Origin: Variovorax sp.
GTDB lineage: Bacteria > Pseudomonadota > Gammaproteobacteria > Burkholderiales > Burkholderiaceae_C
Length of the DNA stretch: 64,000 bases
Assembly: GCA_025352265.1 (NCBI GenBank)
Contig: JANXTS010000085.1
Coordinates: 19,096 to 83,095, forward strand
Direction: 5' to 3'
Shown here: positions 60,652-64,000 of the stretch, piece by piece
How positions within the stretch are numbered: position 1 is the first letter of the stretch
How the letters are laid out: the number at the start of each line of letters is the position of its first letter
Translations under genes and position numbers: made by a program
Notes under the pieces: model-generated
The model's input: the letters and a program-made list of their open reading frames with translations, nothing else
What the model was told of the DNA's origin: nothing
The model's database searches: none

Positions 60652-61176
60652 TCAGAACGGAATGTCGTCGTCCATGTCGTCGAAACCGGACGACGACTTG
60701 GCGGGCGCCTGGCGTGGCGCCGGTGCAGGAGCGCGAGGCGCAGCGGCAGGAGCGCGCGGTGCGTAGCCGCCGCCACCACCACCGCCGCCTTGCGAATAGC
60801 CTCCGTCATCGTCACCGCCACCTTGCGGGCCGCCCATACCCTGCCGGCTACCGAGCATTTGCATCTGGTCGACACGGATCTCGGTCGCGAACTTTTCGAC
60901 GCCTTCCTTGTCGGTGAACTTGCGGGTCCGAATCTGTCCCTCGACATAGATCTGCGAGCCCTTGCGCAAGTACTGGGCGGCGATTTCAGCCAACCGGCCG
61001 TTAAAAACAAGGCGATGCCACTCGGTCGCCTCCTTCATCTCTCCGCTGGCTTTGTCCTTCCACTTGTCGGTGGTCGCGATGGTCACATTGCAGACCTGAT
61101 CGCCACTGGGGAAGGTGCGGCTTTCGGGATCGCGCCCGAGATTGCCGACGAGGATGACTTTGTTGACCGATGCCAT
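60652..61176 (-). CDS. ssb: Single-stranded DNA-binding protein
   Basis: A 174-residue SSB. The OB fold occupies about 1-110 ([44 protein letters not shown]). A flexible linker rich in Gly then Ala/Pro (about 115-160) leads to the acidic tip DDDIPF that recruits repair and replication partners. The ATG at 61176 gives the family start; the frame to 61239 is not used. It is divergent from uvrA, as in many proteobacteria. No LexA-type box (CTGT-N8-ACAG) is seen between them. Confidence 0.96.
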   Translation of the reverse strand: MASVNKVILVGNLGRDPESRTFPSGDQVCNVTIATTDKWKDKASGEMKEATEWHRLVFNGRLAEIAAQYLRKGSQIYVEGQIRTRKFTDKEGVEKFATEIRVDQMQMLGSRQGMGGPQGGGDDDGGYSQGGGGGGGGYAPRAPAAAPRAPAPAPRQAPAKSSSGFDDMDDDIPF

Positions 61177-61201
61177 GTGCGCTACCCCTGATAAAGGATT
61201 G

Positions 61202-61211
61202 AAGGAGGAGG
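61202..61211 (+). promoter_or_regulatory. Strong Shine-Dalgarno upstream of uvrA
   Basis: AAGGAGGAGG is followed two bases later by ATG at 61214, which is in frame with uvrA and open through to it. It would add 34 residues to UvrA before the GTG at 61316. It is either the true uvrA start or a coincidence in the ssb-uvrA gap. Confidence 0.4.
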
Positions 61212-61315
61212 AAATGCAGAATTGTGCCCCATGGGCCAAAGCGCCCCGAAGCCCTGGAATCGCGCTGAAGTCCCGCGCGACTTATCATGCTCGGTTGCCC
61301 AAAACGGACTGCCCC

Positions 61316-64000
<2,685 letters not shown>

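Noticed and set aside
61177..61315. Expected SOS box between ssb and uvrA
   Set aside because: No CTGT-N8-ACAG or close variant is present, so SOS control is not claimed here.

Overview
The window is high-GC, densely coded chromosome. Its content (glutathione synthesis with an A. ferrooxidans-type GshA, split pntAa/pntAb/pntB, hpf-ptsN-hprK, bamE/fur back to back, leuS-lptE-holA) points to a betaproteobacterium of the order Burkholderiales. It is most likely a Comamonadaceae member close to Variovorax. That placement is judged from protein character and gene order, not from a database search. I saw no rRNA, tRNA, CRISPR array, insertion sequence or prophage gene. The region reads as core genome with a few accessory genes.

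Layout. 1-3657: the 3' part of flgL (flagellar hook-filament junction) followed by two tandem EAL-like/HDOD signalling proteins. 3743-7274: a thiolase and an enoyl-CoA hydratase/isomerase overlapping by one base, then PPi-dependent phosphofructokinase overlapping a small Cys-rich CWC protein. 7294-11132: a zinc-ribbon metallopeptidase divergent from a 14-TM DHA2 exporter, then a class II glutamine amidotransferase. 11305-16629: benE and gshB overlapping, a PuuE-like deacetylase, and a secreted lipoprotein serine protease with three DUF5648 modules and no ATG start. 16755-25835: a minus-strand block read in the order leuS-lptE-holA, proA, gshA, kup. 26014-35668: a complete glycogen operon, glgB-glgX-glgC-glgA-glgP.

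35697-40670: envelope, iron and PTS-Ntr genes. These are bamE-dapB-exbB-exbD (minus), fur (plus), and hpf, ptsN, hprK (minus) with a clear intrinsic terminator between hpf and ptsN. 41017-44370: a UvrD/Rep-type helicase divergent from corA. 44397-50044: pntAa-pntAb-pntB, a fadD acyl-CoA ligase, and mtnN preceded by a 30-codon overlapping ORF, all on the minus strand. 50449-55408: a three-gene sensory operon of OmpR-type regulator, secreted LysM-FecR protein and CHASE2 histidine kinase. 55468-58971: a NUDIX hydrolase, a second acyl-CoA ligase and mnmA. 58984-60618: a luciferase-like flavin monooxygenase divergent from a BLUF photoreceptor. 60652-64000: ssb divergent from uvrA, which runs off the right edge.

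How the genes work together. The glycogen genes cover the whole cycle: ADP-glucose formation, chain extension, branching, debranching and phosphorolysis. PPi-PFK nearby offers a reversible glycolytic step. gshA and gshB together make glutathione although they lie about 8 kb apart. The regulator-FecR-CHASE2 kinase operon and the BLUF/flavin-monooxygenase pair are the least described parts and the most worth testing.
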